NCBI GenBank assembly: GCA_964464375.1
Contig: CAYXFU010000054.1
Location: forward strand, 1-20,442
Reading direction: 5' to 3'
Source: CAIOZA01 sp964464375
Lineage (GTDB): Bacteria; Bacteroidota; Ignavibacteria; Kapaibacteriales; UBA2268
Length of the DNA: 20,442 nucleotides
Numbering within the stretch: position 1 is the stretch's first letter; each line of letters begins with the position of its first letter. Position numbers and translations under genes: made by a program. Shown here piece by piece: positions 5,165 to 12,119 of this stretch. A model generated the notes under the pieces. It ran no database searches and was not told where the DNA came from. It saw only the letters and a program-made list of their open reading frames with translations.

Positions 5165-7174
5165 CTAAATAGGTAAATTAATGAGTACATTTGTTCCTTG
5201 ATTAACATTACTTTCTATGCTAATCTGACCATTGTGTTCACTAATAATTTGATGGACTATACTCAAGCCCAGACCGTTACCTGTGGCTTTGGTGGTAAAG
5301 TAAAGATTGAATATTTTTGAAAGAATATCATTGGGAATACCAGCTCCAGTATCAGCTATCATTATCCGAAGACTGTTTGCTGTCCTGTGAGTTGAAACTG
5401 TTATATGACCACCATTGTCAATTGACTCTATGGAATTTCTTAAAAGATTGATCAGTACTTGTTTGAATTTTTCTACATCAATTGGAATGTCAAGAGATTT
5501 CTCAAATTCTCTATTTATGATAATATTTTGTTGCCTGGCTTCTGATTCAATTATCAATATACTATCTTCAATCAGAGTATTGATATTAAATAGCTCTTTA
5601 TGAAGTTTTGCCGGTCTAGCATATTCCAGAAACTGTTTAATAATATTATTCACTCTATTAACTTCTGACCTAACTATTGAGATTAATTTCATGTATTCAT
5701 CTTTATCACTGATCGGTTCGAATTCTTTTTGAATTCTTTGTGCAATTACATTGATTGAGTTTAAAGGATTACGAATTTCGTGAGCCACACCTGCTGCGAG
5801 TTCACCCATTGCAAATAATTTATCTCTTCTTTCCAATTGAATTTGCAAGTTCTTCTTTTCGGTTAGGTCTTTTATAATAGCAATAGCCAGGTCAACATTG
5901 TTTTCATCATCAAAAATAAAAGATGTGTTAATCTCTATTATCTTTCTGATATTTTGGGGATCAATGTAGTCAATTTCGATATCAGAATAAGATATTTTTT
6001 TCAATCTTGATTTATTCAAAAGCAAGATATCATCTTTAAATACGTGGCTGTAATTTTTTTGAATTGTAACTTCCGTTTGAATCCCTAAAATTTTACTGGC
6101 TGATTGATTGAAATAGAGAATTTGATTATTTCTATCGACTGCGACTACCCCATCAATCATATTTTCAAGAACGAGATCTGTATATGATTTAATTATGTTG
6201 TGATCTTTTTTTAGAGACTGAAAACCTCGTCTGGTTAACATCAGAGCATATAAAACTGAAAAAAGAGTGAATATTCCAATTCCAATGAGTATTACTCTTC
6301 TCATGGAACGCTGTTGAATAGCCATTACATTTTCCAATGAAAGTGCTACTCTATTTAGTATTTTGCTACCATCAGAAGATTGAAAGACTTTAACTGCTTC
6401 GAATACTTTTGATCCTTTGAAATCAATAATTCTTGTCTTAGTTTCATTTGTCTTTATGGCATTTTTTAGGAATTCATCAGAATCTATAGAAGCAACTTCA
6501 TTGACTCCCTTTGAAGCTGACAGAATACCATCTTCATCCTGCAAAATTAAATATATTATGTCAGGATTATCAGCTATTTCTTGTATCTGATTCCCTATTC
6601 CTACTTTTTTTCGGAACCTCAGAACTTTTTCAGCATTTAAACCAACAAGAACTGCTGTTCCGATTTGTGCACCTGGACGGGCTATCATGTACATTTGTTC
6701 ATCATTGATCGGGTTCTGATTAATGCCTAGTTCTATGAGTGATGTTTCATTCAAAAATATGGGATTCAACTCTAAGAGAAAATCTTCGGGCAGTCTTTTT
6801 GAATAATCAGAAGAATTTGAAGTAAGTGTAACTTGACCGGTTTTATCAAGAATTGAAAAATGATCAATTTCGAAATCTTTGAGAAATTTTGAAATCTCTT
6901 GCTGAGCTGACTTTTTGTTAAATTGAAGATGAGCCATCAGAGCACCAACAGCATCAAGCTTGTTTACGATTTGAGATTCTATTTCATCGTTGCTCACCAA
7001 TGCGTTTTCGAAACTTAAGGTTAAAGCATCGCTTAAATTTACCGCTTCATTAGTTAATGATGATAGAAGTTCTTTTCTGCTTTCGTAGTACTCAATTACA
7101 ACAAATGTAAAAACAAGCAAAGCAATTATTATTGTACCACCAATTATACTCTTAATATTTCTACTTAAAAACAT
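5165..7174 (-). CDS. Membrane sensor histidine kinase with PAS domain
   Basis: The protein has 669 residues. Membrane segments lie at about 9-29 and 293-314, and enclose an extracytoplasmic sensor region of about 260 residues that I cannot assign to a named fold (probably double-Cache/PDC-like). A PAS domain follows at about 328-440 (ENMIDGVVAVDRNNQILYFN). HisKA holds the phospho-acceptor H465 in AGVAHEIRNPLNSI. The ATPase domain has the N box around N580 (LINLLRNSIES), the G1 box DTGAGIP (608-614) and the G2 box GNGLGLSIV (632-640). All catalytic motifs are intact. The layout is that of NtrB/ZraS/AtoS-type partners of sigma-54 regulators, and the only response regulator nearby is at 2789-4156, so these two are the likely pair. 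The ligand is unknown. The upstream spacer holds a dyad at 7255-7270 and a TTCGACAT half-site at 7318-7325. Confidence 0.95.
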   Translation of the reverse strand: MFLSRNIKSIIGGTIIIALLVFTFVVIEYYESRKELLSSLTNEAVNLSDALTLSFENALVSNDEIESQIVNKLDAVGALMAHLQFNKKSAQQEISKFLKDFEIDHFSILDKTGQVTLTSNSSDYSKRLPEDFLLELNPIFLNETSLIELGINQNPINDEQMYMIARPGAQIGTAVLVGLNAEKVLRFRKKVGIGNQIQEIADNPDIIYLILQDEDGILSASKGVNEVASIDSDEFLKNAIKTNETKTRIIDFKGSKVFEAVKVFQSSDGSKILNRVALSLENVMAIQQRSMRRVILIGIGIFTLFSVLYALMLTRRGFQSLKKDHNIIKSYTDLVLENMIDGVVAVDRNNQILYFNQSASKILGIQTEVTIQKNYSHVFKDDILLLNKSRLKKISYSDIEIDYIDPQNIRKIIEINTSFIFDDENNVDLAIAIIKDLTEKKNLQIQLERRDKLFAMGELAAGVAHEIRNPLNSINVIAQRIQKEFEPISDKDEYMKLISIVRSEVNRVNNIIKQFLEYARPAKLHKELFNINTLIEDSILIIESEARQQNIIINREFEKSLDIPIDVEKFKQVLINLLRNSIESIDNGGHITVSTHRTANSLRIMIADTGAGIPNDILSKIFNLYFTTKATGNGLGLSIVHQIISEHNGQISIESNVNQGTNVLINLPI

Positions 7175-7254
7175 TTTGATAGTGCGTTAAATGAAAAAAA
7201 AAAAGAATTAACAATACCATTTCTATTCGAAATTTTGATATTCTCATCTAGATT

Positions 7255-7270
7255 TTGGAAACACTTCCAA
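7255..7270. promoter_or_regulatory. Dyad TTGGAA-ACAC-TTCCAA in the kinase/marR divergent region
   Basis: Perfect 6-4-6 inverted repeat about 80 bp upstream of the kinase ATG. The spacer between the two divergent genes (7175-7442) is very AT-rich, so this mixed-sequence dyad stands out as a possible operator. No binding protein can be named. Confidence 0.3.
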
Positions 7271-7343
7271 CACTAAGTTAGTAATTTTTAGAAGAAATGC
7301 TGATAATATATTATTAAATGTCGAAATAAAATATTAATTTAGC

Positions 7344-7423
7344 CTATAATCAATTTACAGATTAAATAAATTAGAGATTAAATTGATTATAGAATAAATT
7401 GATTAGAGATTAATATATATTAA
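7344..7423. promoter_or_regulatory. Inverted repeats upstream of the MarR-type gene (possible operators)
   Basis: CTATAATCAATT (7344-7355) and AATTGATTATAG (7381-7392) are perfect 12-bp inverted arms separated by 25 bp. TTAATATATATTAA (7410-7423) is a perfect 14-bp palindrome ending 19 bp before the ATG. The stretch TTAGAGATTAA also occurs twice (7371-7381 and 7403-7413). MarR-family proteins commonly bind palindromes that overlap their own promoter, which makes these candidates; high AT content raises the chance of accidental palindromes. Confidence 0.4.
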
Positions 7424-7442
7424 ATATTCATTTTGAGCAAAA

Positions 7443-7901
7443 ATGACAAAAGACCAAACACACATAAAAGCAGAAAAACTCGCTCAATTAACTTTTCTTC
7501 TCGCACGAGCTTGTGAAGAAAAGGAACAGTATTTTACGAAATTATATGATTTAACAAATGCTGAGTTCAGGTGTATGCGTTTCTTGAACTGTGATTGTTT
7601 CTTTTCCGTAAAAGATCTAGCACAATTAATGGGACTTACCTCAGGAAGAATTACACAGATAATTACCTCACTTGAAAAAAAATCTCTTATTGTCAGAGAA
7701 ATTGATCAAAGCGATAGAAGAAATATTAAAATTAGAATGACCGAAATGGCAATACCATTCATTAAGACTGTTATAGACACTCATGTTGAACTTCATGAAA
7801 AAGTACTATCAAATATAAAAGAAGAGACACATGAGTCAGTTCTATATGCAATGGAAGAGTTGTTGAAATCACTCACAACATGGTCAAAGCAAAAGCCTTA
7901 A
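7443..7901 (+). CDS. MarR-family transcriptional regulator
   Basis: The protein has 152 residues, the usual MarR length. A winged helix-turn-helix spans about residues 38-105: SVKDLAQLMGLTSGRITQIITSL forms the recognition region, and the wing carries the family signature D-Q-S-D-R-R-N (88-94). N- and C-terminal helices (10-35, 103-148) would form the dimer interface. Four cysteines (24, 44, 50, 52), two of them in a CDC pair just before the DNA-binding helices, could allow redox sensing; this is inference. It is the first gene of a likely operon, 20 bases ahead of the multiheme cytochrome, and is probably the local regulator of that unit. It is divergent from the histidine kinase. The ribosome site before ATG 7443 is weak. 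Confidence 0.92.
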   Translation: MTKDQTHIKAEKLAQLTFLLARACEEKEQYFTKLYDLTNAEFRCMRFLNCDCFFSVKDLAQLMGLTSGRITQIITSLEKKSLIVREIDQSDRRNIKIRMTEMAIPFIKTVIDTHVELHEKVLSNIKEETHESVLYAMEELLKSLTTWSKQKP

Positions 7902-7921
7902 TATAAATATATGGGATACTT

Positions 7922-9274
7922 ATGAAAAAATATTATTTGTTAACAGCATCAATTCTTATTTCGATTTTTTTTATTACCGGTTGTAAAGAGGATACAACAT
8001 CAAACCCAACAACCGGTGTGGCTTCCTGCGAAGGATGCCATACTAACTACACAAATCTGAAAGCAGTATTTTCTCCTGACACTTCAGGTGGCGGATCGAG
8101 TTGTGGGGGTGAAACACCTCATTATGAGCCATTTGACAGAGTTTTCCTCGGAGGAGACGGTTGGAAAGAATTCAAAAGTACTAAACATTACACAATCGGA
8201 TGTGTAGGATGTCATAATGGAGACGGTAAAACTGATGATAAGAACAAAGCACATTCAGGAGAATTTGTAGCTCATCCTTCAAAGTCAATTGCTGATGTTA
8301 AATGCAAAAGCTGTCATGAGAAAGAAGTAGCAGGACACACAAACAGTATTCATCAGATGGGTTGGGGTCAGAAGAGAAAAGTATGCATTAGAATGGGATT
8401 AAAGGATGCAACAGAATTCGATAAGCTACCGAAGAGTGTCAAGGATGGTTATGAGTATAATTGTGCAAAATGTCATGCTTCATCTTGCGGAGATTGCCAT
8501 GTAACCAGACCCAAAGCTCAGGGTGGAGGTCTTATGAATGGTCATAAATTTCAGGGTAAACCTGATATGATCAATACTTGTGTTGGATGTCATACTTCCA
8601 GGGGTGGACATGCTTATTTAGGTGTAGCAAGCGGCACACTACCTGATGTCCATCTTACAAAAGCAAAATTTACTTGCACTAACTGCCATTCAAAAGAAGA
8701 AGTACATGGTACCGGCAAGTTTGTAGAGCAAAGGTATAAATATGAAAAATTACCAAAATGCACTGACTGCCATGCAGGTTTAGAAACCAAGAACGCTTAT
8801 CACTCAAATCATTACAATACTTTCAGCTGTAACACATGCCATTCGCAATCATACAACAATTGTGGTAGCTGTCATATTAACGGTGAAGGTGCCAGACTGG
8901 TTTCCTATCAGGATTTCAAGATTGGTATCAATCCTATTCCTGATGCTAAGCCAGGTTTCAAATTTGCTTTGCTAAGACATACACTAATGGCACCAGACAG
9001 CTGGACATTATACGGGATACCACAATTAAGCAATTTTAACGCATTACCTGTTTATAATTATACAACACCTCATAATATTCTTAGATGGACTTCAAGAACG
9101 CAGGTAGAAGCAGGAAAGAAATGTTCTGATAATTGCCATATTGTGAAAGAAGGAGACATTTACAGAAATAAGCAATTATATATGTTCGAAAGTGATTTTA
9201 AATTTGATTGGGAAAAAACATCCTCAATGAGTGTTGTTGTTGACGGTAAGTTGCCATCATCGTGGATGAAATAG
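7922..9274 (+). CDS. Multiheme c-type cytochrome lipoprotein (10 CXXCH plus one CX3CH)
   Basis: The protein has 450 residues. The signal peptide ends in a lipobox FITGC, with Cys21 as the lipid anchor. CXXCH haem-binding motifs start at Cys 36, 94, 128, 181, 189, 220, 252, 280, 303 and 314. An eleventh, unusual CSDNCH (CX3CH) starts at 401. Many additional His residues are available as axial ligands. It should sit in the envelope and carry electrons. The close pairs 181/189 and 303/314 resemble packed haem pairs of octahaem and decahaem families, but I cannot assign a named enzyme. The C-terminal 130 residues are nearly haem-free and may form a separate domain. It lies 20 bases after the MarR gene and 91 bases before a tandem-rhodanese lipoprotein gene, so sulfur- or selenium-linked redox chemistry is plausible but not shown. 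Confidence 0.93.
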   Translation: MKKYYLLTASILISIFFITGCKEDTTSNPTTGVASCEGCHTNYTNLKAVFSPDTSGGGSSCGGETPHYEPFDRVFLGGDGWKEFKSTKHYTIGCVGCHNGDGKTDDKNKAHSGEFVAHPSKSIADVKCKSCHEKEVAGHTNSIHQMGWGQKRKVCIRMGLKDATEFDKLPKSVKDGYEYNCAKCHASSCGDCHVTRPKAQGGGLMNGHKFQGKPDMINTCVGCHTSRGGHAYLGVASGTLPDVHLTKAKFTCTNCHSKEEVHGTGKFVEQRYKYEKLPKCTDCHAGLETKNAYHSNHYNTFSCNTCHSQSYNNCGSCHINGEGARLVSYQDFKIGINPIPDAKPGFKFALLRHTLMAPDSWTLYGIPQLSNFNALPVYNYTTPHNILRWTSRTQVEAGKKCSDNCHIVKEGDIYRNKQLYMFESDFKFDWEKTSSMSVVVDGKLPSSWMK

Positions 9275-9303
9275 ATTTCTCTTTTTTTAATTTTAAAACA
9301 AAG

Positions 9304-9320
9304 CAGAGATTGATTCTCTG
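9304..9320 (+). other. Small hairpin between cytochrome and rhodanese genes
   Basis: CAGAGA (9304-9309) and TCTCTG (9315-9320) form a 6-bp stem with a TTGAT loop. No T-run follows directly, so it is not a clear terminator. It may affect relative expression of the two genes. Confidence 0.3.
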
Positions 9321-9365
9321 ATATCAATATTTAATTATTTTTTTAATTTAGTTTGGAGCACATTT

Positions 9366-10367
9366 ATGATTAACACATTCAAAAAATTCAGCAGTATTAA
9401 TGCATTATTAGCAATGATACTATTTCTCGTTATAACCGGTTGTTCAGATAATACTACTGATCCACCCAAAGTTGACGAGAGCGATCTATTGATTCAATAC
9501 CTAGAGAGTGCCGCAGGTGGAGATTACATCAATGTTATCGGCAACAACTTAGCACCGGCTACTGAAGTAAAACAAAATGTTACGGCAGATCCAACAAAAT
9601 ACTTCGCAATGGACATCAGAGATACAGCAACATTTGCCAAAGGACACATTGCCGGAGCAGTAAATGTACAATTTAAGGATATTCTTAATTATTTTAAAAC
9701 AAATGACATGACCAAATATACTAAAGTTTATATGGTATGTTATTCAGGTCAATCAGCTGCTTATGCTACTGGATTATTAAGACTTGCAGGTTATTCGAAT
9801 GTATTTAGTATGAAATTTGGAATGGCTTCTTGGCATGCTGATTTTTCAGCTACATGGAAAAATGGAATCGGCAATGGTGGCCAATCAATGATGAGCCAGG
9901 TAGCAACAGATAAACCAGCCTTAGGTTCTCTTCCAACATTATCAACAAGCAAAACAACCGGAAAAGAAATTCTTGACGCAAGAGTAGCTCAGCTCTTCAT
10001 TGATGGGTTCCCTTCAATTAAGCAAGATGTTTTATTGGGTGGCTTATCAAACTACTTTGTGATGGCTTATTGGACTTTAGCAGATTATAATGATCCAGGT
10101 CATCTCGAGGGAGCAGCATGCTATGTTCCTAAAGCAGACTTAAAAATTTCTACATTTTTGAAATCAATACCAACAAACAAAACTATTGCAATATATTGCT
10201 ATACCGGACATACAGCCGCTTATGCTACTGCATTCCTTAAGGTTATGGGATATGATGTTAAATCAATCTCCTTTGGTGGCAATGCATTATTCTATGACAA
10301 GATGGTAGCTAAAGGCAAATCAGCCTGGAAAGACACAGAATGTCTGAACTATGAAATTGTAAAGTAG
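9366..10367 (+). CDS. Tandem rhodanese-domain lipoprotein
   Basis: The protein has 333 residues; GGAG at 9355-9358 supports ATG 9366. Residues 1-26 are a lipoprotein signal (VITGC, lipid Cys26). Rhodanese domain 1 covers about 60-165, with DIRD near 83-86, GHIAGAVN at 93-100 and active-site loop CYSGQSA with Cys125. Domain 2 covers about 195-325, with GHLEGA at 245-250 and loop CYTGHTA with Cys278. Both catalytic cysteines are present, so both domains could carry persulfide sulfur or bind oxyanions; in many two-domain rhodaneses only one is active. The spacer between domains is Gly/Ser-rich. It would face the periplasm or cell surface together with the cytochrome encoded just upstream. Rhodanese lipoproteins beside multihaem cytochromes are known in selenite handling in Geobacter (ExtI); whether this is the same function is unknown. 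Confidence 0.92.
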   Translation: MINTFKKFSSINALLAMILFLVITGCSDNTTDPPKVDESDLLIQYLESAAGGDYINVIGNNLAPATEVKQNVTADPTKYFAMDIRDTATFAKGHIAGAVNVQFKDILNYFKTNDMTKYTKVYMVCYSGQSAAYATGLLRLAGYSNVFSMKFGMASWHADFSATWKNGIGNGGQSMMSQVATDKPALGSLPTLSTSKTTGKEILDARVAQLFIDGFPSIKQDVLLGGLSNYFVMAYWTLADYNDPGHLEGAACYVPKADLKISTFLKSIPTNKTIAIYCYTGHTAAYATAFLKVMGYDVKSISFGGNALFYDKMVAKGKSAWKDTECLNYEIVK

Positions 10368-10390
10368 TTTTATACATTTTAATTAAATCT

Positions 10391-10424
10391 AAAGAGGCTG
10401 TTATAAAAAATTTCAGCCTCTTTT
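10391..10424 (+). terminator. Terminator after the rhodanese gene
   Basis: AAAGAGGCTG (10391-10400) and CAGCCTCTTT (10414-10423) form a perfect 10-bp stem with a 13-nt loop, followed on the plus strand by TAATATT and preceded by A-rich sequence. It lies 23 bases after the rhodanese stop codon and just beyond the stop of the small minus-strand reading frame, so it may serve both directions. Confidence 0.75.
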
Positions 10425-10428
10425 AATA

Positions 10429-10563
10429 TTAAAAATACTCATTGATAATGACATTTACAAAGTTCTGAATTTGTTCATCAGAAAATCCTTTACTCTTAGC
10501 TGATTCTTCTAATGTCCCCCATACAGGTTCCCCGCAAACTAAACATTTAATTCCTTTATACAT
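10429..10563 (-). CDS. Possible 44-residue CxxC mini-protein (or gene remnant)
   Basis: From ATG 10563 the reading frame gives 44 residues beginning MYKGIKCLVCGEPVW and ending NVIINEYF. The CLVCG motif resembles half of a zinc ribbon. A GGA six bases before the ATG could act as a ribosome site. The frame continues open upstream for 15 codons to a TGA (reading SEIIENYPDSIGYQ), which suggests the visible part may be the end of a longer, broken gene. It stops next to a strong hairpin, as real genes do. I do not recognise the family. Confidence 0.4.
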   Translation of the reverse strand: MYKGIKCLVCGEPVWGTLEESAKSKGFSDEQIQNFVNVIINEYF

Positions 10564-10708
10564 TTGATATCCAATCGAATCTGGATAATTTTCAATTATT
10601 TCTGATCTTCACACGATTCTGATCACAGAACAAAGAGAGAATTTTTGTTAAAAAAAAATTACAATGTAGTAAATTTAGGTAAAAAGTTTCAAAAGTTTGA
10701 AAAATATT

Positions 10709-10812
10709 TTACTGCTCTTCCAGATACTTTTTAATTTTGTGGATCTGCCGACGGAGGAAATGAAGTAGCCGTTCTGCCAGCTGGGACAGGCGGAGCCTGA
10801 GAGCTTTTTCTC
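10709..10812 (-). pseudogene. Decayed C-terminal fragment of an IS200-like transposase (copy 1)
   Basis: On the minus strand this reads KLSGSACPSWQNGYFISSVG and then, after a 7-base deletion that shifts the frame, KIKKYLEEQ and stop. It matches the C-termini of the fragments at 18494-18600 and 20166-20411 (SWQNGYFISSVGRST shared). Its base composition is clearly more GC-rich than the flanks. Only about 100 bases remain, without the HUH catalytic region or Tyr, so it is not functional. Confidence 0.65.
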
Positions 10813-10850
10813 AAGAATGACAATTTATCAAATGTAGTTTGGTATTAAAC

Positions 10851-10887
10851 AAAAAGAGCTAAAATCAATTTTCAAAGATTTCAGCTC
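10851..10887 (-). terminator. Terminator of the metal-efflux operon
   Basis: GAGCTAAAATC (10856-10866) and GATTTCAGCTC (10877-10887) form an 11-bp stem; the single imperfect pair becomes a G-U pair in the minus-strand transcript. A TTTTT run follows on the minus strand (10855-10851). It lies 11 bases after the stop codon of the TolC-family gene. Confidence 0.8.
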
Positions 10888-10898
10888 CTTTACAACAA

Positions 10899-12077
10899 TT
10901 ATTTTTCACTTACTGTTGTTTCTATCAATAACTCGGATAATGCTTTATGATACTCCTTTTCTGTTTCCAAAATCGAATCAATTATTTCGTAGTACATCGT
11001 ATTATCAATATAAAACTGAGTTAATGAGATATGACCGAGTTCATAGGACTTTTTGTTAAGCTCAAGCTGACTGAAATCAGCAAGGCTTCTTTGTTCATCC
11101 AATGTTGCTTTTAACTGAACTGACTTATCGTATATCATTTTCTTTTCGATATAAAATTTTGAGTTATACGATTGAATTTTCAAGTCCACTAAATTTAACT
11201 CACTTTCTGCTTTCGGTACTTTATTTGTATTCTCGAAGAGAGGTAGAGACATTTGCAAGCGTACACCTTTATAAGCCAAAGCTGTTTCGGTTTCCTGACG
11301 ATAGCCGACATCAAAGTTAGGCAGCCAACCCGATTTAGCAAGACTTAGTTTTTTACCGAATAATTTCTTCTCTTCTTCGAATGACTTATTGTTATAATCA
11401 GCTTCTTTCAACATATTGAATAGAGAATCATAATTTGAGCCAATGTCCAGTATCCAATAATCAACTGAGTTTAATTGAAGCTGTTCTCCACCGTTAATGT
11501 TTACTAATTCTGATAAAGTAGAACTCATTTCTATTTTTGCCATATTCAGTTTTGACTTGGCTATAGATAGATTTGACTTAGCTTTATTAAGTTCCAAAAC
11601 TCCGACATCACCTTTGTCAAATTTAGTCTGAACGGTTATGAGCATGTTTTCAGCTAATTCAAATCGCTTTGAAAATTCATCAACTTTCTTATTTGAGTAG
11701 ATGTATTCAATCAATAGATTTTGAGCGGATTTAAGAATATTCTTCTCAAATTCTTTTAAATGATATTGGTTAACCGAACTTTGCAGTGAGGATATATCGG
11801 ATTTAAGAAAATATAATGTCGGGAAGTCAAATGTTTGCGAAATTATCAACTCTTGTTTGTTTCCGGTAGAAATTCCTGAACCAGAAAGATAGGAATACTC
11901 AACTCTCGGATTGAGAGGCAAATTGTTAGTTCTGCTGTCAATATTTATGCTGTTCAAATACTCTTTGTAAGCCTTAATCTCTTTATTGTTAGAGTTTATT
12001 TGCTTCAGCACAACCTTGTAAGACTGTGCATTTAAGATGTTAAAACTCATAATAAAGAATAAAATAAATTTTATCAT
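10899..12077 (-). CDS. TolC-family outer-membrane efflux protein (CzcC/CusC-like)
   Basis: The protein has 392 residues; AAGG eight to eleven bases before ATG 12077 supports the start. Signal peptide residues 1-17 (cleavage after LNA), without a lipobox. The rest is mostly long amphipathic helices with two similar halves, as in TolC-type outer-membrane factors; the pattern of coiled helices at about 95-195 and 300-390 fits the periplasmic tunnel. Typical TolC proteins are 420-480 residues, so this is a compact member like CzcC. It is the last gene of the efflux operon, 42 bases after the CNNM gene and just before a terminator. It should form the outer-membrane channel for the RND pump and adaptor encoded upstream. 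Placing the channel gene last, after CNNM, differs from the usual CBA order. Confidence 0.88.
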   Translation of the reverse strand: MIKFILFFIMSFNILNAQSYKVVLKQINSNNKEIKAYKEYLNSINIDSRTNNLPLNPRVEYSYLSGSGISTGNKQELIISQTFDFPTLYFLKSDISSLQSSVNQYHLKEFEKNILKSAQNLLIEYIYSNKKVDEFSKRFELAENMLITVQTKFDKGDVGVLELNKAKSNLSIAKSKLNMAKIEMSSTLSELVNINGGEQLQLNSVDYWILDIGSNYDSLFNMLKEADYNNKSFEEEKKLFGKKLSLAKSGWLPNFDVGYRQETETALAYKGVRLQMSLPLFENTNKVPKAESELNLVDLKIQSYNSKFYIEKKMIYDKSVQLKATLDEQRSLADFSQLELNKKSYELGHISLTQFYIDNTMYYEIIDSILETEKEYHKALSELLIETTVSEK

Positions 12078-12119
12078 AGATTTTCCTTGTGTCAGATGTT
12101 AATAATAATTTAAAACCTC

